DNA of 7,511 nt from Taibaiella sp047605615 (GTDB taxonomy: Bacteria; Bacteroidota; Bacteroidia; Chitinophagales; Chitinophagaceae): NCBI GenBank assembly GCA_047605615.1, contig JASGFI010000137.1, positions 1-7,511 on the forward strand. Reading direction: 5' to 3'. The notes beneath the pieces are model-generated. The model ran no database searches. It was given only the letters and a program-made list of their open reading frames with translations, and was not told the DNA's origin. This document shows, one piece after another, positions 7,147 to 7,511 of this stretch (position 1 is the stretch's first letter; each line of letters starts with the position of its first letter). Both the position numbers and the translations under genes were made by a program.

Positions 7147-7168
7147 TGCATTTGTGGTGCCTTTGTGG
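7147..7168. repeat. Tandem 11-base direct repeat upstream of the terminase-like gene
   Basis: TGCATTTGTGG (7147-7157) is followed at once by TGCCTTTGTGG (7158-7168); the units differ at one base. The period is about one helical turn and the array ends 32 bases before the ATG at 7201. Each unit also carries a TTTG, the -33 type promoter word, but no good TAnnTTTG lies at the right distance downstream. It could be an operator or a chance duplication. Confidence 0.5.
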
Positions 7169-7200
7169 CAAAAGTAAAAAACAAACAAAAACATTCAACC

Positions 7201-7511
7201 ATGGCACAACCCAAAGGCAGCACGGGCAACCCCCATGGCCGCCCCAAAGGCACGCCCAACAAGGTGAGCAGCGAGATAAGGGAAAAGATAGCCTTGTTTT
7301 TGGCGGCCAACATAGACGGTATGCAAGATTGCTTTGACAGGGTGGAAAAGCCCGAAACAAAGCTATTGCTCATGGAAAAGCTATTTGGCTACATTACCCC
7401 CAAAGGGCATGGCATAACACTGGAAAAAGAAGATGCAGCCACAAGGCATTTGCCCGACTGGGCTACTGGCAAAATGCAGGCATTGCCCGACAATCCCGGA
7501 CCGGCAGCCGA
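7201..7511 (+). CDS. Terminase small subunit-like / DUF5681-like protein (C-terminus outside window)
   Basis: The frame opens with ATG at 7201 and is still open at the right edge, so 103 residues and part of a codon are visible. The N-terminus MAQPKGSTGNPHGRPKGTPN is rich in Gly, Pro, Lys and Asn. The GNPxGRPKGxxNK pattern (9-21) is shared by DUF5681-type proteins and by small proteins of Bacteroidota prophages often placed just before the large terminase. It is followed by a helical stretch with VSSEIREKIALFLAANI (22-38) and ETKLLLMEKLFGYITPKG (52-69), the latter like the segment ending in a Pro that these proteins carry before a variable tail. A DNA-binding role in phage packaging is a reasonable guess, but nothing here proves it. 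Four of its five Ile codons are ATA, the habit of the host genes, so it is not compositionally foreign. An A-rich leader precedes the start. Confidence 0.65.
   Translation, partial: MAQPKGSTGNPHGRPKGTPNKVSSEIREKIALFLAANIDGMQDCFDRVEKPETKLLLMEKLFGYITPKGHGITLEKEDAATRHLPDWATGKMQALPDNPGPAA

Larger units (their letters stand above)
6754..7200. other. Intergenic region between proA and the terminase-like gene
   Basis: About 450 bases lie between proA and the next firm gene. No tRNA or rRNA signature is visible. Seen in it are a nine-base direct repeat TAATACCGA at 6756-6764 and 6861-6869; a perfect seven-base inverted repeat, CAGTCCT (6779-6785) with AGGACTG (6877-6883); a palindrome TAGGGGCCCTA at 7080-7090; and a tandem 11-base repeat at 7147-7168. 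A possible small gene lies at 6969-7082. If the gene at 7201 belongs to a prophage, an attachment site might lie between the proA stop and about 6968, but none can be named from one end alone. Confidence 0.4.

Noticed and set aside
6919..7194. Minus-strand open frame of 91 residues in the gap after proA
   Set aside because: Composition is Phe/Trp/Arg-rich without a domain pattern, and it is antisense to the more protein-like 6969 frame.
6754..7200. tRNA gene as an integration target
   Set aside because: No T-arm (GGTTCGA-type) sequence or cloverleaf arms were found on either strand.
7125..7337. Plus-strand open frame of 70 residues overlapping the start of the terminase-like gene
   Set aside because: Most of it is an out-of-frame reading of the 7201 gene, and its residues (Gln/Arg/Pro-rich) look like a shadow translation.

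Overview
The window looks like a piece of a Bacteroidota chromosome, probably Chitinophagales/Sphingobacteriales-like. The evidence is the protein families, the lack of strong Shine-Dalgarno sequences, a TAnnTTTG-type promoter motif upstream of ubiX, A-rich leaders and frequent TTG/GTG starts. Base composition is moderate (about half GC), and Ile is written mainly as ATA. No rRNA, tRNA, CRISPR array or insertion sequence could be recognised.

Layout. Positions 1-420 (minus strand) hold the 5' part of an exported thioredoxin-fold protein, cut by the left edge. Facing away from it is a compact plus-strand set with gaps of 22 and 10 bases: ubiX (flavin prenyltransferase, TTG start), an M42 family metallo-aminopeptidase, and a DUF4240-like acidic protein. 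After a 109-base gap comes a GT4-type glycosyltransferase, also with a TTG start. A 331-base stretch without a convincing gene (4071-4401) holds several imperfect inverted repeats and leads into proB (GTG start) and proA, 12 bases apart. These two encode the first two enzymes of proline synthesis from glutamate. After proA the character changes. A second stretch of about 450 bases holds one possible 37-residue gene and an 11-base tandem repeat. At 7201 a gene begins whose N-terminus (GNPHGRPKGTPNK) resembles small-terminase/DUF5681-type proteins of Bacteroidota prophages. It runs off the right edge.

How it works together. proB and proA form a clear functional pair: ProB makes glutamyl-5-phosphate and ProA reduces it to the semialdehyde; proC is not in the window. 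ubiX, the aminopeptidase and the DUF4240 gene are probably co-transcribed, but I see no shared pathway. The glycosyltransferase stands alone. The right end may be the edge of a prophage or prophage remnant; this is the only part of the window that suggests accessory DNA. I found no convincing new multi-gene system. The observations most worth checking are the small gene plus terminase-like gene at the right edge, the tandem repeat just upstream of the latter, the non-ATG starts, and the two non-coding stretches.
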